Source of the DNA: Alloscardovia macacae
GTDB taxonomy: Bacteria; Actinomycetota; Actinomycetes; Actinomycetales; Bifidobacteriaceae
Direction of reading: 5' to 3'
NCBI RefSeq assembly: GCF_002259705.1
Contig: NZ_MWWT01000007.1
Location: forward strand, 1 to 64,000
Length of the DNA stretch: 64,000 nucleotides
The notes under the pieces are model-generated. The model searched no databases. It was given only the letters and a program-made list of their open reading frames with translations, and was not told where the DNA came from. A program made the translations under genes and the position numbers. This document shows, in pieces, positions 50,839 through 60,021 of the stretch (position 1 is the first letter of the stretch; the number at the start of each line of letters is the position of its first letter).

Positions 50839-51882
50839 TCACCGTGTGGACACCGCGCTTACCCCGTACCGCGTGCCGGCGAATGGCGTGTAGCCGTCCG
50901 TGCGAGCGGGCGCCGGTTCGTGCGTGATGTTCCTATCTGTGCCCAATTCTCCCTTTTCTTTCAGCTGAGGAACTTCAGCGAGGTCATACGGTGTGGTCTG
51001 GTAGACCCAGTTCAGCCAGTTCCTCCACAGAAGGTTCGCGTGAGCACGCCAGGAGAACAGTGGGGCCAGCTGTGCATCATCATGCGGGTAGTAGTTTACC
51101 GGGAAGGGCACGTTCGTTAGTCCGCGTGCGAGGTCACGTTCATACTCAGCTGCCAGCGTGTCGCGCACATACTCCCAGTGGCCGAGGATGAAGACTTCGG
51201 ACAGGTCTCTCGTGGCGATGAGTCCCGAACCGGACTGAGGTCCCTGCGTAAGCACCTGGAGCTCGGAGCGATGCGCTATCTGCTCTTCATCCATGCTCGC
51301 CACGCGCGAGTGGGGCTGTAGACAGATTTCGTCGAAGCCATTCGTGAGGAAGTTATACTCGTCCTGCAGATACTGGCTGAAAACACCGAAGACTTTATGA
51401 TCCTCGACGTGCTTATCGATACCATATCTATAGTGCAGTCCTGCCATAGCTCCCCAGCACAGATACACCACAGAAAAAACGTGACTCTGCGCCCAGTCTA
51501 TAATGCGTGTGAGCTCATCCCAGTAATCCACATCCTCGAAGTCCAGGTGTTCCACGGGAGCGCCTGTGATGATGAAGCCGTCGTAATAATTCTCTTTCAG
51601 GTCTTCGAAAGTCTCATAGAACTTAATGAGATGGTCGGCACTCGTATGTGTGGACGCATGAGAGTCCACACGCATAAAGTCCACATCTACCTGAAGTGGA
51701 GACTTCGAGATGAGGCGTAGGATCTGCGTCTCCGTCTCTATCTTCTTCGGCATGAGGTTCAGAATGCAGATGCGCAGAGGGCGCACATGCTGTTCCTGCG
51801 CATCGCGCTCACTCATAGCGAAGATGCGTTCTTCATTCAGGATCTTCTGGGCTGGAAGGCCTTCAGGAAACTTTACCGGCAT
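50839..51882 (-). CDS. metA: Homoserine O-acyltransferase (predicted O-acetyltransferase)
   Basis: A 347-residue enzyme of the MetA family, which activates homoserine for methionine synthesis. The catalytic Cys142 lies in VYLCWGAMAGLHYRYGI; His235 and Glu237 in ILGHWEYVRD complete the site. Residue 111 is Glu (TGAPVE): in this family Glu111 marks acetyl-CoA use, whereas Gly111 marks succinyl-CoA use, so it is predicted to make O-acetylhomoserine. A C-terminal tail of about 40 residues extends beyond the usual end and includes a copy of a motif dispersed elsewhere in the window. It lies 109 nt upstream of atpB in the same direction. Confidence 0.94.
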   Translation of the reverse strand: MPVKFPEGLPAQKILNEERIFAMSERDAQEQHVRPLRICILNLMPKKIETETQILRLISKSPLQVDVDFMRVDSHASTHTSADHLIKFYETFEDLKENYYDGFIITGAPVEHLDFEDVDYWDELTRIIDWAQSHVFSVVYLCWGAMAGLHYRYGIDKHVEDHKVFGVFSQYLQDEYNFLTNGFDEICLQPHSRVASMDEEQIAHRSELQVLTQGPQSGSGLIATRDLSEVFILGHWEYVRDTLAAEYERDLARGLTNVPFPVNYYPHDDAQLAPLFSWRAHANLLWRNWLNWVYQTTPYDLAEVPQLKEKGELGTDRNITHEPAPARTDGYTPFAGTRYGVSAVSTR

Positions 51883-52006
51883 AGTTCCATTATGCCGGAA
51901 TGCGGGTATATCCTGCTTAACTCCTCACCGCGTGAAAAAAGCGCTCACTCCATCGCGCAGCGAACGGGTCTAATGAACATAAACGAACATATACCCCACA
52001 TGAAAA

Positions 52007-52065
52007 CGTGTGCAACACGCCGTAACGAACAAAATCTCACAAATTCTGGTTTCTCGGAGTATAGT
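52007..52065 (+). promoter_or_regulatory. Possible operator and -10 region of the sugar ABC operon
   Basis: CGTGT GCA ACACG (52007-52019) is an inverted repeat of the kind LacI-type regulators bind; TATAGT (52060-52065) could be a -10 box, with only a weak -35 (TCACAA). They lie 77-135 nt before the binding-protein start. No regulator gene is adjacent. Confidence 0.35.
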
Positions 52066-52141
52066 AGTGCTTCACAGGAGAGGATCAGCCGACGTGTCCG
52101 ACGACCGCTCACGACGACTGGTTACACACAAAGGAGTCATT

Positions 52142-53425
52142 ATGAAAAACCATGGCATCCTGAGACTGAAGAAGATGGCGGGGCGAGTCACTGCAGCCGC
52201 AGTAACACTGGCTTTAGCCGGCTCTGCCCTCAGTGCGTGCGGCGCCACGAACTCGAGCACTGTCACGCTCGACTTCTTCCAGTTTAAGGCCGAAGCTGCT
52301 GGCTGGTTCACGAAGAAAGCACGTGAATTCGAGCAGAAGCATCCGAACATTAAGATAAACATTAATAACACAGCGAATGCGTCCACGGATATGCGCACCC
52401 GTTTGGTGAAGGGCCGCGTGCCAGACGTCCTCACCCTGAATGGGGACGCGAACTACGGTATGTTCGCAGCAGCTGGCGTCTACCATAACTGGGAAGGCGA
52501 CCCTATTACGAAGAAGCTGAACGAGGGCATGATGCAGATTTCTCGTGAGCTCATCCAGTCGTCAGACACCTCGAAGAAGAAGCTCTACGCTCTGCCATAC
52601 GCAGGTAATGCATCCGGGTACATCATAAACCGCGACCTGTGGACTCAGGCTGGCCTCGACCCAGATAATCCTCCTCAGACCTGGGATGAGTTCATCGCTG
52701 CACTGAAGCAGATTCAGGATGCTGGCATCACCCCAGTGGAAGCATCCTGGGCAGATACCTGGACCCTGCAGGCACCTCTCGGGTCCCTGACGGGCACCAT
52801 GGTTCCTCTGGAGGACTATGCGAAGCTGCGCACGAAGGAGACCACCTTCTCGAAGCTGTGGACTGATGTGGCGCAGAAAGAAATTGAACTCTTCAAGTAC
52901 GCACAGAAGAATAAAGGCGTCACGTACCAGCAGGCCACTCAGGACTTCGCGAACGGAAAAGCCGCCATGCTGCCGCTCGGCACGTACGCCATCCCACAGG
53001 TGACGAGCGTAAAACCAGACATTAAGCTTACGTTTGCACAGATGCCTGCCACGAACGACGCCAGCGAGCAGAAGCTCACAGCCGGCGACGACGTGGTCCT
53101 GACCATGAGCGCGACGACGAAGCACGAGAAGGAAGCACGTCAGTTCATCGAGTTCCTGCTCGATGAAGAAAACGTGATGCAGTATGCGAAGGATAACTTC
53201 GCCTTCACGCCGCTGAAGAACACGGAAGCCGGCGCGGACGAAATTAAGTCCGTTCTGCCATTCTTCCGCGAAAACCGCATCGTGGACTTCTCTGATCATC
53301 AGATTCCATCATCCGTAGACCTCGCGGGATATCTGCAGGGCCTCGTTACCACGGGTAACGTGGACCAGTTCATCTCGAACATGCAGAATTCCTACGATAA
53401 GGTCCAGTCGAGGAACTTTAACTAA
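52142..53425 (+). CDS. ABC transporter sugar-binding lipoprotein
   Basis: A 427-residue extracellular solute-binding protein (family 1). The start ATG 52142 has AAAGGAG at 5 nt; the earlier frame is leader. A lipoprotein signal ends in L-S-A-C33 (lipobox LAGSALSAC). The mature part shows [32 protein letters not shown], and an [17 protein letters not shown]-lobe block typical of carbohydrate binders. It captures an oligosaccharide or related sugar for the two permeases downstream; the ligand is unknown. Confidence 0.92.
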   Translation: MKNHGILRLKKMAGRVTAAAVTLALAGSALSACGATNSSTVTLDFFQFKAEAAGWFTKKAREFEQKHPNIKININNTANASTDMRTRLVKGRVPDVLTLNGDANYGMFAAAGVYHNWEGDPITKKLNEGMMQISRELIQSSDTSKKKLYALPYAGNASGYIINRDLWTQAGLDPDNPPQTWDEFIAALKQIQDAGITPVEASWADTWTLQAPLGSLTGTMVPLEDYAKLRTKETTFSKLWTDVAQKEIELFKYAQKNKGVTYQQATQDFANGKAAMLPLGTYAIPQVTSVKPDIKLTFAQMPATNDASEQKLTAGDDVVLTMSATTKHEKEARQFIEFLLDEENVMQYAKDNFAFTPLKNTEAGADEIKSVLPFFRENRIVDFSDHQIPSSVDLAGYLQGLVTTGNVDQFISNMQNSYDKVQSRNFN

Positions 53426-53437
53426 GGAGGCGTGGAC

Positions 53438-54334
53438 GTGAAAGACTCAGTGAAAACGACACACACAAATATCCGCGCAAAAGTGGACCGCGCATACTAC
53501 TGGATGACCATTCCAGCAGCCATCATCTTCGCATTCTTCCTGTATGTCCCGTTCATTCAGGGCATTATGTACTCGTTTACGAATTCACAGGGATTCGGAG
53601 ACTCGAAGTGGATAGGCTTCAGTAACTACATCGCGCTGTTCCAGGACGAGCGCGTGTGGCATGCGTATGGCTTTACCATCTTCATCGCAGTACTCATCGC
53701 TGTGCTGGTGAACCTCATCGCCATGTTCCTGGCGGTGCTGCTGAACTCGCACATCGCCTTTAAGGGTGGCTTCCGTGCCATCTTCTTCATCCCATACACC
53801 CTGGCAGTGCTCATCATCGGTTATGTATTCCGCTACATCTTCATGAATCCTCTGCCAGCTCTGGGGCAGGCGCTCGGCATCGACTGGCTGAGCGAATCCA
53901 TGCTCACGAATGCACAGCTCGCCTGGATTCCTATCGTCTTCGTGAGCGTATGGCAGTCCGTGGCATATAACACACTGCTCTACCTCGCGGGCCTGCAGAC
54001 CATAGACCAGGAAGTGTACGAAGCTGCCGAGATAGACGGCGCGAATGCCTGGCAGGGCTTCTGGAAGATCACCTTCCCACTGCTCGGACCGTTCGTGACC
54101 ATTAATGCAGTACTGTCGCTGAAGGGCGCGCTCGGTGCCTTCGACCAGATCGTGGCATTAACCGGCGGCGGCCCATCGGAGGCCACCGAAACGGTGTCGT
54201 ACCTTATTTACTCGAACGGCTTGACCGGTGGCGAGTATGCCTACCAGACCGCTGACGCAGTGGTGTACTTCATCCTGCTGGCGCTCATCGGTTTCGTACA
54301 GCTGACATTCTTCTCGAAGAGGGAGCAGATCTAA
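53438..54334 (+). CDS. Sugar ABC transporter permease (MalF/UgpA-like)
   Basis: A 298-residue membrane protein with six helices. The start is GTG 53438 (VKDSV), 7 nt after AAGGAGG; a GTG two codons earlier is too close. The EAA loop for ATPase docking reads YEAAEIDGANAWQGFWKITFPLLGP. It begins 12 nt after the binding-protein stop and overlaps the next permease as TAATG. Confidence 0.93.
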   Translation: MKDSVKTTHTNIRAKVDRAYYWMTIPAAIIFAFFLYVPFIQGIMYSFTNSQGFGDSKWIGFSNYIALFQDERVWHAYGFTIFIAVLIAVLVNLIAMFLAVLLNSHIAFKGGFRAIFFIPYTLAVLIIGYVFRYIFMNPLPALGQALGIDWLSESMLTNAQLAWIPIVFVSVWQSVAYNTLLYLAGLQTIDQEVYEAAEIDGANAWQGFWKITFPLLGPFVTINAVLSLKGALGAFDQIVALTGGGPSEATETVSYLIYSNGLTGGEYAYQTADAVVYFILLALIGFVQLTFFSKREQI

Positions 54335-55293
54335 TGAGTGCTACGAATACTACGAATAAAACACAGCTCGGCTCCATGGCACGTCAGGGCCGTAACTCGC
54401 TGAACGCGGGCGGCGCCGCTAAGTCCGGCTCGGCTTCCGGAAAAGCCGGGAGCAAGGACGGCATGAAGCTGCGCCTGTCGAAAGAAAACCGCGTGAACTG
54501 GCCTCTGACAGCTCTCACTGCAGTGCTGTCTCTGACCGTGCTCGTACCGCTGTACTTCGCGTTCGTCTCCTCCCTGAAGGATAACGCGTCCATAGGCGGC
54601 CTCGAGCTTCCATCCATCTGGAACTGGTCGAACTACGCGCAGGCATGGGACCTCGTAAACTACCCGCGTGCAGTGTGGAACACGCTTATCATCACAGTAG
54701 CTGCCACCGTACTCACTCTGCTCACGAATACTTTCGTGGCCTATGCTGTGGCGCGAAACATGGACCGTCCGTTCTTTAAGTTCATGTACTACTTCTTCGT
54801 GGCCGCTATGTTCGTGCCGTTCACCGTCATCATGCTGCCTCTGGCGCGCGAGATGGGCTGGCTCGGACTGGATAACCAGATGGGGCTGATCATCCTGTAC
54901 ATCGTTCTGGGCTTGGGCACGAATCTGTTCATAGGAATCGGCTTCATCCGTTCCATCCCGGTATCGCTCGAAGAGGCGGCCCGCATCGACGGCGCGTCCA
55001 CATGGCGCGTCTTCTGGACCATCATCTTCCCGCTCATGGGGCCTATAAACGCGACCATCGCCGTGATGACCGTTCTGTGGGTATGGAATGACTTTATGCT
55101 GCCTCTGATCATCCTGACCGATCAGTCTTCTGCTACCCTGCAGCTGTCGCAGTACGTCTTCTCCTCGCAGTTTACGACGAACTACCCTGTGGCCTTCGCG
55201 TCCTACCTCATGGCCATGGCGCCTGTTCTGGTCGTGTATATCCTGGCTCAGCGCTGGGTGGTTTCTGGCGTAATGCGCGGTGCGGTGAAGTAA
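54334..55293 (+). CDS. Sugar ABC transporter permease (MalG/UgpE-like)
   Basis: A 319-residue membrane protein. About 60 residues of Ser/Gly/Lys-rich cytoplasmic N-terminus are followed by six helices and the EAA loop SLEEAARIDGASTWRVFWTIIFPLMGP. No ATPase gene follows; in bifidobacteria a shared MsiK-type ATPase encoded elsewhere usually powers such systems (inference). Confidence 0.93.
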   Translation: MSATNTTNKTQLGSMARQGRNSLNAGGAAKSGSASGKAGSKDGMKLRLSKENRVNWPLTALTAVLSLTVLVPLYFAFVSSLKDNASIGGLELPSIWNWSNYAQAWDLVNYPRAVWNTLIITVAATVLTLLTNTFVAYAVARNMDRPFFKFMYYFFVAAMFVPFTVIMLPLAREMGWLGLDNQMGLIILYIVLGLGTNLFIGIGFIRSIPVSLEEAARIDGASTWRVFWTIIFPLMGPINATIAVMTVLWVWNDFMLPLIILTDQSSATLQLSQYVFSSQFTTNYPVAFASYLMAMAPVLVVYILAQRWVVSGVMRGAVK

Positions 55294-55325
55294 GCTTTTT
55301 TCGGCTGTCAATTCATCCACTACAG

Positions 55326-55371
55326 GCGCCCTTCTCGATCTCTCGTGTATGAGGTCGAGGAGGGCGCTTTT
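55326..55371 (+). terminator. Terminator of the sugar ABC operon
   Basis: GCGCCCTTCTCGA / TCGAGGAGGGCGC stem (12 of 13 pairs), 16-nt loop, then TTTTG; 32 nt after the last permease. Confidence 0.85.
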
Positions 55372-55432
55372 GTAATTAGGTATAAAATACTTAGGTAATC
55401 CACCGTAATTTCTTATACGAAACCCGCGCTTA

Positions 55433-55461
55433 TTGACTAGAATTCATACTCATTATAGAAT
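55433..55461 (+). promoter_or_regulatory. Promoter of the Abi gene and its leader RNA
   Basis: TTGACT (55433-55438) and TAGAAT (55456-55461) with exactly 17 nt between, near consensus for the housekeeping sigma factor. Transcription should begin near 55468, about 95 nt before the GTG start. Confidence 0.75.
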
Positions 55462-55467
55462 AGAAGT

Positions 55468-55562
55468 GTGATGAAGCTGGGCAGTGTCCAGTTCGCGAAA
55501 CCCATCCGCTGAGAGTTGATCAGTGGATGGGTTTCGTGCATTAGGGAAACGAGGAGGTTACA
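55468..55562 (+). ncRNA. Structured leader RNA of the Abi gene (abiF-RNA-like)
   Basis: A small hairpin CTGG-GCAGTGT-CCAG (55477-55491) is followed by a long one in which CGAAACCCATCCGCTGA (55496-55512) pairs over all 17 positions (one G-U) with 55520-55536 across a 7-nt loop. No U-tract follows, so it is not a terminator. GTGCATTAGGGAAA and the GAGGAGG Shine-Dalgarno come next. A structured RNA motif named abiF is known upstream of Abi_2-family genes and has been reported as an RNA antitoxin to HEPN toxins; position and size fit, but I cannot align it to the consensus here. Confidence 0.6.
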
Positions 55563-56534
55563 GTGCACAAGCCATTCCTGACCATACAGCAGCAAATAAA
55601 ACTCCTCGAGTCACGCGGAATGATTATAGCAAACTCTAAAACTGGCGAAATTCTTCAGCGCGAAGGATACTACAGCATCATTAATGGCTACAAAACGCCT
55701 TTTCTTGAGTCGCCTCATGCGGATACGTTTGTAAATGGAACCACATTTGACCATCTCTATCAATTGTTCACCTTCGATCGTGACTTAAGATGTCTCATTT
55801 TCTCTGCTATTATTCGAGCAGAAGCTTTTCTACGAACCTCATGTGCCTACTGTTTTACTGAGTATCATCAAAATGAGCCAAATGCATATCTCCGTGCCGA
55901 ACATTACAACTCTTCTATGTCGCATCAAGTAAGCTTACTTTTACATGAACTAAAAAAGATCATCCAGAATAATAGTTCACCTGAATCAGTAGGTAATAGG
56001 ACAAAGCCTTATATCCGCCACTGCATCGAAATGCATAATGGCGAAGTCCCACTGTGGGTTCTCTCAAATGACCTCACACTCGGACAGATGTTCTGGTTCT
56101 TTCAAACACAAAAACCAGAGGTAAGAGGAGCTGTAGCCCAGCTTTATACGCACGTCTATAACTCATCCCATAAAATTCACCGTACGATATCAGCGAAAAA
56201 GCTCGACTCTATCTACCGTAGAATCAAGGAGTTCCGAAACATCTGTGCACATGATGAAAGACTGTACTGCGCACGACCACATAATAATAACGCTACCGTG
56301 TTTCAGCTCATTAAAGACTTAGCGTTAGTCATACCTAAATCAGAGTACCTCGAACTTCTTAAAAAGATAGAAATACTGCTCCACAAAATAGAGTCTGGAG
56401 TTCCTACCCATTCCAGAGAAATCATCCAAGCAATGGGCATACCTAATATGGATGACTATTTGTGGTGGCAGGAGATAGCACGAGAATCTAAAAAATACCG
56501 TCAGTATCTTTTAGACCAGAAGAGTAAGGAATGA
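55563..56534 (+). CDS. Abi_2 family (AbiD/AbiF-like) HEPN protein
   Basis: A 323-residue protein starting at GTG 55563 behind GAGGAGG. The N-terminal KPFLTIQQQIKLLESRGMII and REGYYSIINGYKTPFL, DRDLRCLIFSAIIRAEAFLRT and LTLGQMFWFF are hallmark blocks of the Abi_2 family (PF07751). The HEPN ribonuclease motif R225-N-I-C-A-H230 (RX4H) lies in EFRNICAHDERLY. Such proteins cause abortive infection by cleaving RNA and are thought to be held in check by their leader RNA. It has its own promoter. Codon use is more AT-rich than in the core genes, consistent with transfer. Confidence 0.88.
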   Translation: MHKPFLTIQQQIKLLESRGMIIANSKTGEILQREGYYSIINGYKTPFLESPHADTFVNGTTFDHLYQLFTFDRDLRCLIFSAIIRAEAFLRTSCAYCFTEYHQNEPNAYLRAEHYNSSMSHQVSLLLHELKKIIQNNSSPESVGNRTKPYIRHCIEMHNGEVPLWVLSNDLTLGQMFWFFQTQKPEVRGAVAQLYTHVYNSSHKIHRTISAKKLDSIYRRIKEFRNICAHDERLYCARPHNNNATVFQLIKDLALVIPKSEYLELLKKIEILLHKIESGVPTHSREIIQAMGIPNMDDYLWWQEIARESKKYRQYLLDQKSKE

Positions 56535-56846
56535 GCGCGCCTGCCGTGGCGACACTCTTCGCGAGTCTCTTCGCATCCGGAATATCAGTCAAGAAATGCT
56601 CACTTCTACCCCACGCACAAGTTGAGAACTATCTCTTTGACTGCTTTCCTTCGTCGCTCTATGAGATAAAGGAAAGCAGCCGCGCGTTATGTAAAAGTGT
56701 CTTTTAGTCAAAAAGACACTTTAGTACATACTGAGAAGTCCAAGTTTAGATACTATAAGTGTCTTTTATAATTTTTTGCACTTTTGTAGTGTAAAATAGT
56801 AGGTATTATTTTTCTCTTACACGCCTTTCGGAGGTAAAAGACCATT
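56535..56846. promoter_or_regulatory. Repeat-rich upstream region of fic (candidate operators)
   Basis: Holds AAAGTGTCTTTT / AAAAGACACTTT as a 12-bp inverted repeat (56694-56722), another direct AAGTGTCTTTT (56757-56767), a CACTTTTGTAGTG inverted repeat (56779-56791) and a TAAAAT -10-like box (56792-56797). An earlier CTGCTTTCC / GGAAAGCAG hairpin (56641-56679) may end the Abi transcript. No gene is seen in this 312-nt gap. Confidence 0.45.
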
Positions 56847-58070
56847 ATGCAGTACCAGACCATACGCAAATACGTCGCTATGAGCACCTCCACACGCATG
56901 CCAGCAGAACAAGCAGAAGAGGAATACACGCGTAGGCTCGAGAATTTCGCTTCTTTTCGTAGTGGCATCACTTTCGCTGATCACGAAGTCTTCGCCATAG
57001 GTACAGCAGAGATTCAGAATCTTCATGTGACATTAGAAAAGAATGAGTTAGAGATTCATCAGCTATGGAGTACTTTACCGACCATAGCAGCACATTCGTA
57101 TCTCTATGATCTTATAGGCTCCGAGCTTCAGACTACGAATGCCATAGAAGGAGTGCACAGCACTCACCAGGAGATAGCGAGCGCACTAGAAAAAGCGCGG
57201 ATTCCAGACGACCATACGCGTTTTAGCGAGTTCGCGCATCTTCTCCTGAACATCGAGTCCCACTCCATTCTCCCCGCTTCGCTGACAGATGTTCGTTCTC
57301 TGTACGACCACGTCATTCAGGGGGAATTATCTCCAGAAAATATCCTGGATGGAGAGCTTTTCCGCGCACAAAAAGTGAGTGTATGGGATGACAGTAAGGG
57401 CACTCAGCTCCACAGTGGACTGTACCCTGAGCCCCGTATCCACGAAGCACTCACTCAGTGGCTGCATTTCATTCATCGCGATGACATTCCACCACTTATC
57501 CAGATAGCGCTCAGCCATTATATTTTCGAATATATTCACCCGTTCTACGACGGAAATGGCCGTACTGGACGCTATCTTATGGCTCTCCAGCTCACGCAGT
57601 TTTTCTCTCTCGGCACAGCCCTGTCTCTCAGCACCGTGATAGCAGATGCGAAGAGCCAGTATGCACATGCCTTCGATGAAGTTCAGCACCCTCTGAACTG
57701 CCAGGATGCCACCACTTTCTGCTTACGCATCGGCACGTTCATAGAGACCGCTCAGACATCACTTATTCTGCAGCTACGGGAAAAACTCAGCATACTTGAG
57801 TCCGCCACACAGTTTATGACCCAGCACTTTACAGACCTGAACACGACCGAACGGAACACCTTAGAGATACTTCTACAGGAGCATCTCTTTAACCGGTATA
57901 CATCCGGCCTTACACGTACCGACATAATGAATGCTCTCGACGTGGGACACAAGAAAGTAAAAAATACTCTCGATCACCTAGCAGCCTTAGGCTACATCAC
58001 CATAGAAGGGAAGCGCCCGATACGCTATAGCGCGAGCACTAAGCTACGAGACGAGCTGAGAATATCATGA
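56847..58070 (+). CDS. Fic-domain AMP-transferase-type protein
   Basis: A 407-residue protein. The full Fic motif H231-P-F-Y-D-G-N-G-R-T-G-R is present (IHPFYDGNGRTGRYL), so it should be catalytically competent for nucleotidylating a target protein. An inhibitory motif of the [S/T]xxxE[G/N] kind, T97-N-A-I-E101-G102, lies N-terminal to it, meaning the protein probably carries its own antitoxin helix (class II). A C-terminal winged-helix region (TRTDIMNALDVGHKKVKNTLDHLAALG) could bind DNA and autoregulate. The RBS GGAGG is unusually far (12 nt) from the ATG at 56847; ATG 56881 is an out-of-frame alternative to ignore. Confidence 0.9.
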   Translation: MQYQTIRKYVAMSTSTRMPAEQAEEEYTRRLENFASFRSGITFADHEVFAIGTAEIQNLHVTLEKNELEIHQLWSTLPTIAAHSYLYDLIGSELQTTNAIEGVHSTHQEIASALEKARIPDDHTRFSEFAHLLLNIESHSILPASLTDVRSLYDHVIQGELSPENILDGELFRAQKVSVWDDSKGTQLHSGLYPEPRIHEALTQWLHFIHRDDIPPLIQIALSHYIFEYIHPFYDGNGRTGRYLMALQLTQFFSLGTALSLSTVIADAKSQYAHAFDEVQHPLNCQDATTFCLRIGTFIETAQTSLILQLREKLSILESATQFMTQHFTDLNTTERNTLEILLQEHLFNRYTSGLTRTDIMNALDVGHKKVKNTLDHLAALGYITIEGKRPIRYSASTKLRDELRIS

Positions 58071-58138
58071 TTATAAAGTTCATCTTTCGAGTAAAATAAC
58101 CATACTATACACTCATCTATACTGATATAGGAGCCACC

Positions 58139-60010
58139 ATGGAGGAAACCATACACCAGGTAGAAGCCACCACGCCAAACTACCACACCCAAGCAGCACA
58201 CGACCTCGCGCGTCTATTCCCACAAGCTATGAGCGATGGGAAAATAGACCTCAACGTCATCAAAACTCTCCTCGGCGAAGACACAGCACCAGAACGTGAA
58301 CGCTTCGGACTTTTCTGGCCAGGAAAAGCCGACGCTATACACGCAGCCCAAATCCCTACCACAGCCACCCTCAGCCCAGACCTCGACCACTCTGTACACT
58401 GGGACACTACTGAGAACATCTTCATCGAGGGGGATAACCTCGAAGTTTTGAAGATTCTTCAGAAGCACTACTACGGTAAGATTAAGTGCATTTACATCGA
58501 CCCTCCGTATAACACGGGTAAAGATTTCGTATACCCAGATAACTACAGTGACTCCATCACGAACTACCTGGACATCACCGGGCAGCGTGACAGCGAAGGC
58601 AAAATCACCACAAACAGCGAATCCGACGGCCGTTTCCACTCCAAGTGGCTTAACATGATGTACCCACGCCTCGTGCTCGCGCGTAACTTGCTAACGCGGG
58701 ATGGCGTCATTTTTATTTCCATTGATGATAATGAAGCTGCAGCATTACGTGCACTACTCGACGAAATTTTCGGTAGCCACAATTTCTTAGGACAATTCGT
58801 CTGGACTACAAAGAATGCAGCGCGTGGGGTTCCGCCGCGGACAATGCTCATGTCAAATCAAGAATATGTATTAGCTTTTGGCCGTGATATCAATCAAGTT
58901 ACGTTTAAAGGACTCAACCGAGATGAAAGCGATTTTGGCAATCCCGATAATGACCCAAGAGGCTTATGGCGTTCGGAAAGCCTAAAGGCTACAGGAAAAC
59001 AGAATAACTATTTTTCTATAGTTGATCCAGAAACCGGGAATAAATTTTACGCTAACTGGGCTTTTTCAGAAGAATCATTAAACCAGATGATTAAAAAGAA
59101 TTTAATCATTTTCCCAGATGATGAGACACACACACCGCGCCAGAAGAAATTTATTGACAGTTACATTAATGACCGAAAGGCTTTCGTAACTAATCTCGGG
59201 TGGTTCTCAACCGAGAATGCAACCAAAACACTGATGAGCATGTTCAGCAATAGGAAAATATTCGATTTTCCAAAACCGCTAGATTTAATCGCTTTTCTCA
59301 TCAATCAAGCGACACAGGAGAACAGCCTCATCCTTGATTTCTTCGCGGGTTCAGGGACGACTGCTCATGCTGTCATGCAGTTAAACGCTGAGGATGGTGG
59401 ACACCGTCGCTGTATCTCTGTACAGCTACCTGAACCTACCCCAGAAAACTCAGAAGCGCATAAAGCAGGATTCCAGACCATCGCAGACATATCCCGAGAG
59501 CGTATCCGCCGTGCAGGAACAAAAATCTTAGAAGAGAGAGAGAACAGCTCCTCTCAGTCTGACCATGCCCTCGACACCGGCTTCCGCGCTTATAAACTAA
59601 CCGATACGCATTTCGCCAAGTGGCAGGCCACTACTGATCTCACCACAGAAGAACTTCAAGGCGCTCTAAATTTCGCTCTGAATTCAGCTGACAGCCATTC
59701 ATCTCAGTATGATCTCCTTACAGAAATACTCCTGAAGATGGGAGTATCACTCACGGAACAGATTTCTCAGGAAACGATTTCTGGACTCGACGTATATTCC
59801 ATAGCCGAAGGAACCATGTATGCATATCTCGATGCTGCACACGCTCCGACGCTCGACCAGATACGTCATCTCATTAAAACATGCATGCCAGGTCGCCTTA
59901 TTCTTCTGGAAGACTGCTTCACAGACGGAAGCGGTCACGCTGACGACGAGCTAAAAACTAACATCGTCCAAGAATGCAAGGCACACGACATCGAACTCTA
60001 CATAGCATAA
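58139..60010 (+). CDS. mod: Type III restriction-modification methyltransferase (Mod)
   Basis: A 623-residue N6-adenine methyltransferase. The catalytic motif D121-P-P-Y124 (CIYIDPPYNTGKDF) comes before the AdoMet motif F402-A-G-S-G-T, the beta-class order of type III Mod. Between them (about residues 210-390) lies the target recognition domain, which is distinctly AT-richer than the ends. SISIDDNEAA-type and PRLVLARNLL blocks are conserved. It recognises the site and, with Res, makes the restriction complex. Start ATG follows AGGAG at 7 nt. Confidence 0.95.
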   Translation: MEETIHQVEATTPNYHTQAAHDLARLFPQAMSDGKIDLNVIKTLLGEDTAPERERFGLFWPGKADAIHAAQIPTTATLSPDLDHSVHWDTTENIFIEGDNLEVLKILQKHYYGKIKCIYIDPPYNTGKDFVYPDNYSDSITNYLDITGQRDSEGKITTNSESDGRFHSKWLNMMYPRLVLARNLLTRDGVIFISIDDNEAAALRALLDEIFGSHNFLGQFVWTTKNAARGVPPRTMLMSNQEYVLAFGRDINQVTFKGLNRDESDFGNPDNDPRGLWRSESLKATGKQNNYFSIVDPETGNKFYANWAFSEESLNQMIKKNLIIFPDDETHTPRQKKFIDSYINDRKAFVTNLGWFSTENATKTLMSMFSNRKIFDFPKPLDLIAFLINQATQENSLILDFFAGSGTTAHAVMQLNAEDGGHRRCISVQLPEPTPENSEAHKAGFQTIADISRERIRRAGTKILEERENSSSQSDHALDTGFRAYKLTDTHFAKWQATTDLTTEELQGALNFALNSADSHSSQYDLLTEILLKMGVSLTEQISQETISGLDVYSIAEGTMYAYLDAAHAPTLDQIRHLIKTCMPGRLILLEDCFTDGSGHADDELKTNIVQECKAHDIELYIA

Positions 60011-60021
60011 GGTGACAGGCC

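Noticed and set aside
55496-55536. The long hairpin before the Abi gene as a terminator of the sugar ABC operon
   Set aside because: That operon already has a terminator with a T-tract at 55326-55371, a promoter lies in between, and the hairpin has no U-tract.
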